8,045 nucleotides of DNA from Betaproteobacteria bacterium RIFCSPLOWO2_02_FULL_62_17. Its GTDB lineage: Bacteria > Pseudomonadota > Gammaproteobacteria > Burkholderiales > SG8-39. Positions 1 through 5,532 of this stretch are shown piece by piece (within the stretch, counting starts at the first letter, position 1; each line of letters starts with the position of its first letter). The notes beneath the pieces were generated by a model, which saw only the letters and a list, made by a program, of their open reading frames with translations, ran no database searches and was not told the origin of the DNA. Position numbers and translations under genes: made by a program. The DNA is taken from the NCBI GenBank assembly GCA_001770355.1, contig MEQV01000050.1:1-8045 (forward strand), read 5' to 3'.

Positions 1-470
1 CGGAAGGAATGCATGATGCCCCATACCGTGCCCAGCAAACCCACGTACGGGCTCACCGAGGCCACCGAGGCAAGAAACGAAAGGTGCGCTTCGAGATTGT
101 CCATCTCACGCTGATAGGTGGCGCGCATGGCGCGGCGCGCGCCGTCGACCATCGCCGCGGGATCGGCGCCCTTCTGCGGTTTGAGCTTGGCGAATTCGCG
201 AAAGCCCGCCTCAAAAATCCGCTCGAGGCTGCCGGTCGAATGACGATGATTGACCGCGCTTTGATACAGGGCATTGAGGTCCTGACCGCCCCAGAAGTCG
301 CGCTCGAACTGTTCGGTCTTGGCGCGCGCGGCATGAATCGTGAACCATTTCCGAAATATGAAATACCAGGACATGAACGAAACCACCAGCAGCAGCAGCA
401 TGACCAGCTTGACGATGATGCTGGCGTTCCAGATCAGGGAAAGGATCGACAGGTCGCTGGAAACATTCAT
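1..470 (-). CDS. tolQ: TolQ, Tol-Pal proton-channel subunit (partial, C-terminus outside window)
   Basis: Inner-membrane subunit of the Tol-Pal complex. With TolR it forms the proton-driven motor that energises TolA for outer-membrane constriction at division (family knowledge). The visible 156 residues start MNVSSDLSIL and have a long hydrophobic first transmembrane segment at about residues 16-39. A cytoplasmic stretch follows with the family-typical ERIFEAGFREF at about 83-93, and the second membrane segment begins near 132, containing SPYVGLLGTVWGIMHSF. That last block is the MotA/TolQ/ExbB hallmark and separates TolQ-type proteins from unrelated membrane proteins. The family is usually about 220-230 residues, so roughly a third is cut off by the window edge. 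The ATG at 470-468 overlaps the ybgC stop as ATGA, which implies translational coupling. The ybgC neighbour favours TolQ over ExbB. Confidence 0.93.
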   Translation of the reverse strand, partial: MNVSSDLSILSLIWNASIIVKLVMLLLLVVSFMSWYFIFRKWFTIHAARAKTEQFERDFWGGQDLNALYQSAVNHRHSTGSLERIFEAGFREFAKLKPQKGADPAAMVDGARRAMRATYQREMDNLEAHLSFLASVASVSPYVGLLGTVWGIMHSF

Positions 471-871
471 GGCTGCATTTTCGCCCTGATGGACACCGGG
501 ATGGGCACCGGCCGGAAATCCGCGTTGCGAAGGAAGGCCACCTGCACGGTCGCGGCGCAAATACGCCTGCCTTGGTTGCTTGCCTCCTGCTCCAGTTCAA
601 GGGATGCCTTAGCAAGCTTGAGGATTCGAACCGAGATCTGCAGGAGATCGTCCAGCCTGGCGGCAGCGACAAAATCAAGCGTCGCGCGCCGCACCACGAA
701 TCTCAGTCCTTCCTCGGCCGCCAGCTTTTCCTGATTCAGGCCGAGATGGCGCAACCATTCGGTGCGGGCGCGTTCGAAAAAACGCAGGTAATTGGCGTAA
801 TAAACAACGCCTGCGGTATCCGTATCCTCGTAGTACACACGGACATTCCAGTTGAACTGGGCAGCGGTCAA
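467..871 (-). CDS. ybgC: YbgC, acyl-CoA thioesterase of the Tol-Pal locus (TTG start)
   Basis: Hotdog-fold acyl-CoA thioesterase, 134 residues, encoded first in the ybgC-tolQRAB-pal cluster of many proteobacteria. It hydrolyses acyl-CoAs and has been linked to phospholipid metabolism (family knowledge). The signature VYYEDTDTAGVVYYANY lies at residues 12-28, with the expected catalytic Asp at 18, followed by FFERARTEWLRHLG. I chose the TTG at 871-869 because AAGGAG stands 5 bases upstream of it, and because it gives the usual family length and places the Asp at position 18. The frame stays open upstream to 994, but that extension runs back into the end of ruvB and has no family resemblance. 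The stop overlaps the tolQ start by four bases. Confidence 0.92.
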   Translation of the reverse strand: MTAAQFNWNVRVYYEDTDTAGVVYYANYLRFFERARTEWLRHLGLNQEKLAAEEGLRFVVRRATLDFVAAARLDDLLQISVRILKLAKASLELEQEASNQGRRICAATVQVAFLRNADFRPVPIPVSIRAKMQP

Positions 872-876
872 TAATG

Positions 877-883
877 CTCCTTT
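877..883 (-). promoter_or_regulatory. Strong Shine-Dalgarno that fixes the ybgC TTG start
   Basis: On the minus strand the sequence reads AAAGGAG, then CATTA, then TTG. This is the clearest ribosome binding site among the minus-strand genes here. It decides between the TTG at 871 and the longer upstream reading, which would overlap ruvB. Confidence 0.75.
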
Positions 884-906
884 GGAGTCCACGCCTAAAC
901 GTGCGA

Positions 907-912
907 ATTCTA
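907..912 (-). promoter_or_regulatory. Possible -10 element ahead of ybgC-tolQ
   Basis: The 59-base gap between the ruvB stop and the ybgC start contains TAGAAT on the minus strand, five of six matches to the sigma-70 -10 consensus. It lies about 36 bases before the start codon. No good -35 hexamer stands at 16-18 bases, so this is only a candidate. The tol genes could equally be read through from ruvAB. Confidence 0.25.
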
Positions 913-930
913 CCCCATGGATGGAGCAGT

Positions 931-1971
931 TTAGCCGCTCTTGAAAAGGTCGTCGGTGCTGGACCCAGGCACCGCAAGCCCGAAATGCCGCCATGCCAGC
1001 GGCGTGGCAATGCGCCCGCGCGGCGTGCGCTGCAGATAGCCCTGCTGAATCAGAAAGGGTTCGAGCACGTCTTCAATGGTTTCGGATTCCTCGCCGATCG
1101 CGGCGGCAAGATTGTCCACGCCCACCGGCCCGCCGCTGAATTTCTCGATGATGGCAAGCAGCAACTTTCGATCCATGAGATCGAACCCGATCAGGTCGAC
1201 ATCAAGCATCCGCAACGCGGCGTCCGCCACCTCCAGGTCGATGAAGCCCTGCGCGCGCACCTGCGCGTAATCGCGCACGCGGCGCAGCAGGCGGTTGGAA
1301 ATGCGCGGCGTGCCGCGCGAACGGCGCGCGATTTCGATGGCGCCCTCGGGGGACATCCGCACCTCGAGCAGCGCGGCCGAGCGCTGGATGATGCGCTCCA
1401 GTTCCTCGGCGGTATAAAACTCCAGCCGCGCCACGATGCCGAAGCGGTCGCGCAGCGGATTGGTGAGCATGCCCGCGCGCGTGGTGGCCCCCACCAGCGT
1501 GAACGGCGGCAGGTCGAGCTTGACCGAGCGTGCGCCAGGACCTTCGCCGATCATGATGTCGATCTGATAGTCCTCCAGCGCCGGATAGAGGATTTCCTCG
1601 ACGACCGGAGACAGGCGATGAATCTCGTCGATGAAAAGCACGTCGTTCGGTTCGAGATTGGTAAGGATGGCCGCGAGGTCGCCGGGCCGCTCCAGAACCG
1701 GCCCGGAAGTCTGGCGCAGATTGACGTTCATCTCGCGCGAGATGATGTGCGCAAGCGTGGTCTTGCCCAACCCCGGCGGACCGAAAAGAAGCACGTGATC
1801 GAGCGCCTCCTTGCGGCTGCGCGCGGCCTCTATAAAGATCGAAAACTGGCCGCGGATTTTTTCCTGCCCGACGTATTCGGCGAGGGTCTTGGGCCGCAGC
1901 GCGCGCTCCTGCGCCTCTTCGCGCACCGAAGCCGGCGCGGCGGAGATCAGGCGATCGGTCTCGATGGCCAT
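931..1971 (-). CDS. ruvB: RuvB, Holliday junction branch-migration ATPase
   Basis: AAA+ helicase motor of the RuvABC complex. Hexameric rings load on either side of the RuvA-bound four-way junction and pump DNA through it (family knowledge). The 346-residue protein has full family length. Walker A GPPGLGKTT is at 64-72, Walker B VLFIDEIH at 111-118, and sensor I GATTRAG at 161-167. The arginine-finger context NPLRDRFG is at 171-178, with Arg174 in the position known from E. coli. The GTPRISNRLLRRVRD block carrying sensor II begins at about 220. The C-terminal winged helix includes FLIQQGYLQRTPRGR at 306-320. It starts 8 bases after the ruvA stop, so the two are co-transcribed. The upstream GGCTAAGCGGCGGC is a poor ribosome site, which suggests coupling to ruvA. 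No defect is seen. Confidence 0.98.
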   Translation of the reverse strand: MAIETDRLISAAPASVREEAQERALRPKTLAEYVGQEKIRGQFSIFIEAARSRKEALDHVLLFGPPGLGKTTLAHIISREMNVNLRQTSGPVLERPGDLAAILTNLEPNDVLFIDEIHRLSPVVEEILYPALEDYQIDIMIGEGPGARSVKLDLPPFTLVGATTRAGMLTNPLRDRFGIVARLEFYTAEELERIIQRSAALLEVRMSPEGAIEIARRSRGTPRISNRLLRRVRDYAQVRAQGFIDLEVADAALRMLDVDLIGFDLMDRKLLLAIIEKFSGGPVGVDNLAAAIGEESETIEDVLEPFLIQQGYLQRTPRGRIATPLAWRHFGLAVPGSSTDDLFKSG

Positions 1972-1979
1972 GCCGCCGC

Positions 1980-2561
1980 TTAGCCCTTCGCCAACGACTT
2001 GAGCGCCTGGCGGATGCCATCGGACACCGACAGGCCTTCGGGAAGCAGTTTGACCGCGGCCTGGGCTTCCTTGTCGCTGTAACCCAGCGACGCCAGCGCA
2101 TTGAGAATGTCGCTGGCCGCGGGCCGTGCACGCTGCGCGGCGGCGCCCGGGGCGAGATCCGCGCCCAGCTTGTCCTTCAACTCGAGCAGCAGACGTTCGG
2201 CGGTCTTTCTGCCGATGCCGGGAATCTTCACCAGGCGGCCGGTCTCCTGCGCGGATACGGCCTCGATCAGCTCGCCGATGGAAAGCCCCGACAGCACCGC
2301 GAGCGCGGTGCGCGCGCCCACTCCCGAGATTTTCAAAAGCTGCCGGAATACCTTGCGTTCGGACTCGCTGGCGAAGCCGTAAAGAAGGTGCGCATCCTCG
2401 CGCACCAGCAGATGCGTGAAGAGCGTGACGCGCTCACCGGTGGCGGGCAGATTGTAGAAAGTACTCATCGATACTTCGACGTCGTAGCCGATGCCGTTGG
2501 CGTCCACCAGTATCTGCGGCGGGTTGCGTTCCAGCAGCACGCCCGAGAGGCGGCCGATCAT
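1980..2561 (-). CDS. ruvA: RuvA, Holliday junction DNA-binding subunit
   Basis: Tetrameric protein that holds the four-way junction in open square form and recruits RuvB (family knowledge). It has 193 residues. The N-terminal OB-fold domain (1-64) begins MIGRLSGVLLE and carries the acidic pin residues Glu55 and Asp56 in LLVREDAHLLYGF. Two helix-hairpin-helix motifs follow, LLKISGVGARTALAVLSGL at about 75-93 and LVKIPGIGRKTAERLLLEL at about 110-128. A flexible Ala/Pro-rich linker at 136-149 leads to the RuvB-contacting domain III, from about 150 to the end (ASDILNALASLGYSDKEAQ). All parts are intact. Directly upstream one would expect ruvC, as in most related genomes. Instead the accessory island begins here, so ruvAB probably needs its own promoter or read-through from the island. 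Confidence 0.98.
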   Translation of the reverse strand: MIGRLSGVLLERNPPQILVDANGIGYDVEVSMSTFYNLPATGERVTLFTHLLVREDAHLLYGFASESERKVFRQLLKISGVGARTALAVLSGLSIGELIEAVSAQETGRLVKIPGIGRKTAERLLLELKDKLGADLAPGAAAQRARPAASDILNALASLGYSDKEAQAAVKLLPEGLSVSDGIRQALKSLAKG

Positions 2562-2609
2562 GGTGCGCGACCCGCATCCACGAGAATGCTCGCGGAACGG
2601 GCTTTCGCC

Positions 2610-2638
2610 TTTATGCTTTGTCGGACCATGTATGTCGC
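2610..2638 (-). promoter_or_regulatory. Weak candidate promoter for ruvAB
   Basis: Reading toward ruvA, GCGACA (2638-2633) and CATAAA (2615-2610) are separated by 17 bases, each matching the sigma-70 hexamers at four of six positions. It is listed because ruvAB is cut off from ruvC and needs a transcription source. The match itself is poor. Confidence 0.2.
2613..2625. repeat. Left copy of an imperfect 13-base direct repeat at the island edges
   Basis: ATGCTTTGTCGGA here matches ATGCCTTGCCGGA at 5520-5532 at 11 of 13 positions, in the same orientation. Both differences are transitions. This copy lies 51 bases before the ruvA start codon and the other 13 bases beyond the ruvC stop. The pair therefore brackets the island, as a target duplication or attachment site would. 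Chance similarity is not excluded. Confidence 0.3.
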
Positions 2639-2732
2639 ATTCGAATTGCTTTTAGAAGCTGCGATGTTACCGCCATGGACCAAGCCCTGCTCATCGCCGA
2701 AGGCGCGGCGGCGCAAAAACAGCGTATAAAAC

Positions 2733-2746
2733 GATATTTTCATATC
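2733..2746. promoter_or_regulatory. Inverted repeat before the AbrB-type gene, possible operator
   Basis: GATAT and ATATC are perfect inverted arms separated by TTTC, in an AT-rich stretch just after a TATAAA (2725-2730) that could serve as a -10 element. The repeat ends 16 bases before the antitoxin start codon. AbrB/MazE-type antitoxins often repress their own promoters through such palindromes, so autoregulation is a reasonable but unproven reading. Confidence 0.35.
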
Positions 2747-2762
2747 ACTTTGGGGAACCACG

Positions 2763-2990
2763 ATGCCCATTTCAATTCTGCGCAATAGGGACGGTTCCGT
2801 CTCGCTGCCGATCCCCAAAAAAGTCCTTGCACTCGCAAAAATGTCAGCCGGCAGCGAAGTCGAAATCGAAGTCAAGGCGGGAAGCATCGTTATATCGCCC
2901 GTGCAGGGCCGTTCGTTCGCCGATCTACTGGCGGAACACCGAAAACTTAAATTACCGCGCGACGATGCCTGGCTCGATTCGGCAACCTGA
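2763..2990 (+). CDS. AbrB/MazE-family antitoxin, orphan and probably truncated
   Basis: A 75-residue protein beginning MPISILRNRDGSVSLPIPKK. The swapped-hairpin AbrB/MazE DNA-binding domain fills residues 1-48 (VLALAKMSAGSEVEIEVKAG, then SIVISPV). A toxin-binding tail of MazE/PemI type follows, with FADLLAEHRKLKLPRDDAWLDS at 52-73. GGGGA stands 6 bases before the ATG. Antitoxins of this sort normally end with a short extra segment after the DAW(L) block and are followed at once by a MazF or PIN toxin gene. Here the frame stops right after DSAT, and the next bases read, in another frame, as the tail of a different antitoxin. The gene has therefore probably lost its last residues and its toxin. 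The DNA-binding domain looks intact, so it could still repress. Confidence 0.8.
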   Translation: MPISILRNRDGSVSLPIPKKVLALAKMSAGSEVEIEVKAGSIVISPVQGRSFADLLAEHRKLKLPRDDAWLDSAT

Positions 2991-3070
2991 AGTTAGAACG
3001 CTTCTCGCTTGATACTCTGGTTGCAATACTGCTTCGTACTGGCAAAAATATTGAATTGGTGGTTCGGTGA
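2981..3070 (+). pseudogene. C-terminal relic of an XRE/HigA-type antitoxin
   Basis: The frame shifted relative to the AbrB-type gene reads GNLKLERFSLDTLVAILLRT, then GKNIELVVR, then TGA. The combination of FSLDTL, a leucine-rich helix and GKNIELVVR at the C-terminus resembles the end of small helix-turn-helix antitoxins of the HigA type, which typically end in a form like GFSLERLL...LG.DVEIVV. The helix-turn-helix part that should precede it is absent, because those bases belong to the AbrB-type gene in another frame. I read this as a remnant joined to the truncated antitoxin. It is short, so the assignment rests on pattern memory only. Confidence 0.45.
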
Positions 3071-3102
3071 CGCGATCTTTTTACGGTCCAGGATGCTGGG
3101 CG

Positions 3103-3803
3103 TCAGAAGCTTACAACTGCGGCTGAAGCCATATAAAAATGGCGTAGAACAAGCACTGGCGCGGATTTCCGGGGCTTATTAGGGATAAGGGCATTCATTG
3201 CCACAGAATTTGGGTTCTTACCCGCTGCCCTACATGCGACCGCGTTCAAATTGCAATTCTTGGCCTCCATCGATCCTTGGTGGGGTGTTCCTACCGTGAT
3301 GAGCGCCGCAACGTCTTCCCTGAATGTGTCGGCTTTGCCTTGCAGATAGGCTCGTGCCGCAAGCCCCCCCATGCTATGCGCGACGAGAATCACTTTGCTC
3401 TTGGTCGGATTCGCTCGCAGGACGGCGGTGATGGCGTTTCGCAATTCATGGCCCTGCTGTGAGAACGTTAAGGTGTGGTTGTTTGAGAAGTTCAGCGTAT
3501 AGAAATCGCCCGGATTTAATTGGTCTCCAAGATACACCACCCTAAACACGTCAAGAAAAGACAATGTACCGCCATCTTGCCATCCGTTATCTGGTTGTAT
3601 GAGCACCTTCCTGAATCCCCCCATGCGTCTTCGGCGCTGCTGTTAAATCCGTGAATGAAAATAACCGGATAGGCAGGTTTGTCCAAGCTGGCTGGTGCTG
3701 AATGCGCAAAGAGCAACATCCCGAAAACCAACAGAAAGCGCGCCAATCGGCGCAGAGTCCGAAACAGTTCCAAACTATGCGACGGATTGCATTCAATGTT
3801 CAT
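3103..3803 (-). pseudogene. Secreted alpha/beta hydrolase (lipase/PGAP1-like), frameshifted
   Basis: Joining two minus-strand frames gives a protein of about 233 residues. The first part (ATG at 3803) begins MNIECNPSHS and has basic residues RTLRRLAR. A hydrophobic core LLVFGMLLF and AHSAPAS follow, which together look like a signal peptide. Next comes the oxyanion-hole segment YPVIFIHGFNSSAEDAW. The frame then breaks at six G residues (3622-3617); seven would restore W-G-G-F-R. The second part contains the nucleophile elbow VILVAHSMGGLAARAYLQ (Ser about 144, AxSxG form as in Bacillus LipA) and ALITVGTPHQGS. Catalytic Asp and His are expected further on, but the frame ends after only about 90 more residues with no family resemblance in the last 25, so the 3' end also looks truncated. 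It may be a dead gene, a phase-variable gene or a sequencing error. Confidence 0.7.
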
Positions 3804-4217
3804 GGCATGAAGGCGACGAAGCACCGGAAGAAAGAGAAGTGGCTCGGTTTGTTTAAACAACTTTTCCCGATTTATAAGTGGACTCGGGGCAGATCTTGGA
3901 AGGCGCAGAGTTGTCCACCGCGCAGCGTGGACTCTCGTTATTCTTGTTGAACAAGAGTGCCTCCCTGAGCGATCTCTCAAAACTTGTACCACTTGAGGCA
4001 TTGGGAGTCAATTTGACATTCGCACTATGCCGCGATGAATGCAATTGTTATCAAATATCTCGCCTTCCTGTTTCAGAACGCCAATGGTTACGGTTCTCGT
4101 TTGGCGCGCAATCAACGAGTCAAAAGTCTCTCGCGGCAACATCCGCTTCATCAAAGGCCAGTCCCCTGCACATGAGCGGCGGCGCGTATCCGGTTGAGAC
4201 GTGGCGGTGCTGAAATG
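3804..4217. other. 414 bases with no recognisable gene
   Basis: Reading frames exist on both strands (for example 3878-4213 plus and 3853-4044 minus), but none shows a family motif or good start signals. A 47-residue minus-strand frame at 4151-4008 (MKRMLPRETFDSLIARQTRT, then VTIGVLKQEGEIFD) looks slightly protein-like but was not recognised. A perfect 12-base palindrome TTGTTTAAACAA lies at 3849-3860, about 45 bases upstream of the lipase start. The stretch probably consists of eroded accessory sequence plus the upstream region of the lipase. Confidence 0.5.
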
Positions 4218-4715
4218 TCAAAGATTATATGGCAGCAATGACCTTTCGACCCGCCTATTCGATAGATTCATATCCTCAATAGGGTATCCCTGTGCTTCGA
4301 GTAGACGCAGTGTGAAGATCGCCATTACACCCCAAGCATTCGTGCTGAGATTTCCGATTCCGCGGACCTTTTCCCACACTACCGCCGGCATCGCCGGCAT
4401 GGGACGAACGTCCACGTCCGCCTGCGCCAGCGCGTCGCACACCGCGTTCTTCACTGCCGCTGTCGCGGGGACGATGCCGCCTTCGTCCCCGCCCTTGATG
4501 CGCAGCGGGTTGCCCGCGGTGGGGTGCTCCGCGTGTTCGACACAGAACAAAGGCAGATCGTCGGCGCGGCTGATGCCGTAATCCAGAAACGAGCCGGATA
4601 GCACCTAGCCGGTTTGCCGATCGAGCGCGATCCCCTCGACCAGCGCCTGCCCGATGCCATGGATGATGCCGCCGTGGGTCTGGTCTTCGATGATCGTCGC
4701 ATTGATCTGCCTGGA
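4218..4715 (-). pseudogene. C-terminal fragment of xanthine dehydrogenase/CoxL-family molybdopterin subunit
   Basis: Reading from 4712, RQINATIIEDQTHGGIIHGI and GQALVEGIALDRQTG match the block near the C-terminus of molybdenum hydroxylase large subunits (typically INPMIVEGQVHGGIVQGIGQAL). A TAG at 4607-4605 stands where the family has Gln. After it the same frame continues LSGSFLDYGISRADDLP, with the active-site region NPLRIKGGDEGGIVPATAAV (Glu of the usual GxGEAG at the expected place) and MPAMPAVVWEKVRG, the usual end of the family near 4365. The remaining about 48 codons to 4218 are not family sequence. The N-terminal roughly 600 residues are missing, and homology stops abruptly near 4715. 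The piece cannot encode an enzyme, and its substrate class is unknown. Confidence 0.75.
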
Positions 4716-4718
4716 AAC

Positions 4719-4983
4719 CCTTACCAATGCTGGGTTTTCGGCATTTCACAGAACGTGGTAGTGGCGTGTTTTTTCCATGGCTAATTCATTGGATGATTGC
4801 GCCGGTATTCGCCAATTTGAATCGTACCCAGTCTAAAATTGTCACTTGACTTGAGCCTCGAACATTCCCGCATGACCGACCGCCGCCACGGTATCAAGCT
4901 TTTCGCCGCGCCCGGCGTTGTCGCGCGCGCCGTGATGGCGCTATCGAATCAGCTGACCTAAACAGATAGAGAGCAAAGATCGA
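4719..4983. other. Intergenic region with a 29-codon GC-rich frame
   Basis: Nothing of known function is seen. A short plus-strand frame at 4872-4961 reads MTDRRHGIKLFAAPGVVARA, then VMALSNQLT, and stops 22 bases before the DUF4160 start. It is more GC-rich than its surroundings and could be the cut-off start of a lost gene or a leader peptide. AAACCC (4715-4720) and GGGTTT (4732-4737) can form a six-pair hairpin at the edge of the molybdo-enzyme fragment. No convincing promoter was found for the downstream pair. Confidence 0.35.
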
Positions 4984-5256
4984 ATGCCAACAATTTCCAT
5001 GTTTTATGGGATTCTCATTCGGATGTTTTTTCTTGACGTGGAAAAACATCATTTACCGCACATTCATGCTGATTACCAGGGGCAAGTGGCGGTATACTCA
5101 ATTCCTGACGGAATGCTTCTGGCCGGCGAACTGCCGCCGAATAAGCACAAACTGGTCGTTGCGTGGATCGAGATTCATCAGGAAGATTTACTTGTCGACT
5201 GGGATCTGGCTGTGAACGGCAAGAAGCCATTTCCAATCAGAGGGCTTGACCAATGA
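4984..5256 (+). CDS. DUF4160 domain protein
   Basis: A 90-residue protein whose whole length is one DUF4160 domain. The start MPTISMFYGILIRMFFLD is the standard opening of the family. The conserved histidine cluster KHHLPHIHADYQG lies at 21-33, and the family-typical DGMLLAGELPPNKHKLVVAW runs from 42 to 61. It ends with WIEIHQEDLLVDWDLAVNGK. No signal peptide or membrane segment is seen, so it is likely cytoplasmic. Its molecular function is not established. From memory, DUF4160 genes are very often followed directly by DUF2442 genes, as here, where the stop and the next start overlap as ATGA. This arrangement suggests a two-gene unit, possibly of toxin-antitoxin type, but that is inference. 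The full-length frame and intact motifs indicate selection, unlike the neighbouring relics. Confidence 0.9.
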   Translation: MPTISMFYGILIRMFFLDVEKHHLPHIHADYQGQVAVYSIPDGMLLAGELPPNKHKLVVAWIEIHQEDLLVDWDLAVNGKKPFPIRGLDQ

Positions 5257-5510
5257 GAATCGCGGAACTCCGACCACAAGCAAACTGGGTGCTTTCCATT
5301 GTTTCAGACGATGGTCGTATTGGCAGTTTTGATGTTGGCCCCTATCTTGGATATGAGGCGTTTGCAACTCTTCGAGACCAGGGAGAATTTGCGAAACTTG
5401 TCAATGGCGGATACTTTGTCGAATGGGATTGCGGCGCTGATTTATCGGCGGATACCATCGAGGCACATTGGCATGTTATTGGCAAAACGGACTTGCCTGT
5501 AAACGCCTGA
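5253..5510 (+). CDS. DUF2442 domain protein, partner of DUF4160
   Basis: An 85-residue protein matching DUF2442. It has an N-terminal strand pair RIAELRPQANWVLSIVSDDG, then GSFDVGPYLGYEAFATLRD with the conserved F-D-V/Y-L pattern. The signature GYFVEWDCGADLSADTIEAH is at 53-72, corresponding to the family's W..GADL..DTL motif. The fold is that of the N-terminal domain of Nitrosomonas NE0471, where related proteins carry an added DNA-binding part (family recollection). This copy has only the single domain. The ATG overlaps the DUF4160 stop by four bases, so translation is coupled and a stoichiometric partnership is likely. Biochemical role unknown. The gene converges on ruvC, ending 35 bases from its stop. 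Confidence 0.9.
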   Translation: MRIAELRPQANWVLSIVSDDGRIGSFDVGPYLGYEAFATLRDQGEFAKLVNGGYFVEWDCGADLSADTIEAHWHVIGKTDLPVNA

Positions 5511-5527
5511 CAAGGCCTAATGCCTTG
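5511..5527. terminator. Hairpin between convergent DUF2442 and ruvC ends
   Basis: CAAGGC and GCCTTG form a perfect six-pair stem around CTAAT, immediately after the DUF2442 stop and 18 bases beyond the ruvC stop. The position suits a bidirectional terminator, but no T-run follows on either strand. It is therefore at best a weak or non-canonical terminator. If active, it would stop transcription from yebC-ruvC entering the island. Confidence 0.35.
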
Positions 5528-5532
5528 CCGGA
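5520..5532. repeat. Right copy of the imperfect 13-base direct repeat at the island edges
   Basis: ATGCCTTGCCGGA matches the copy at 2613-2625 at 11 of 13 positions and partly overlaps the hairpin above. It begins the island side of the ruvC end, 13 bases past the ruvC stop codon. Confidence 0.3.

Noticed and set aside
9..734. 241-residue plus-strand frame across tolQ and ybgC
   Set aside because: It is antisense to two well-supported genes and lacks any motif.
874..1983. A 369-residue plus-strand open frame across ruvB
   Set aside because: It is antisense to an intact, motif-complete ruvB, shows no family motif, and reflects GC-rich codon usage of the opposite strand.
2558..2887. Minus-strand frame whose stop overlaps the ruvA start as ATGA
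   Set aside because: The overlap looks like coupling, but the frame runs antisense through the AbrB-type gene and its operator region and encodes nothing recognisable, so it is probably coincidence.
3849..3860. Perfect palindrome TTGTTTAAACAA upstream of the lipase
   Set aside because: It could be an operator, but a single AT-rich 12-base palindrome in decayed DNA is weak evidence and no regulator gene is adjacent.
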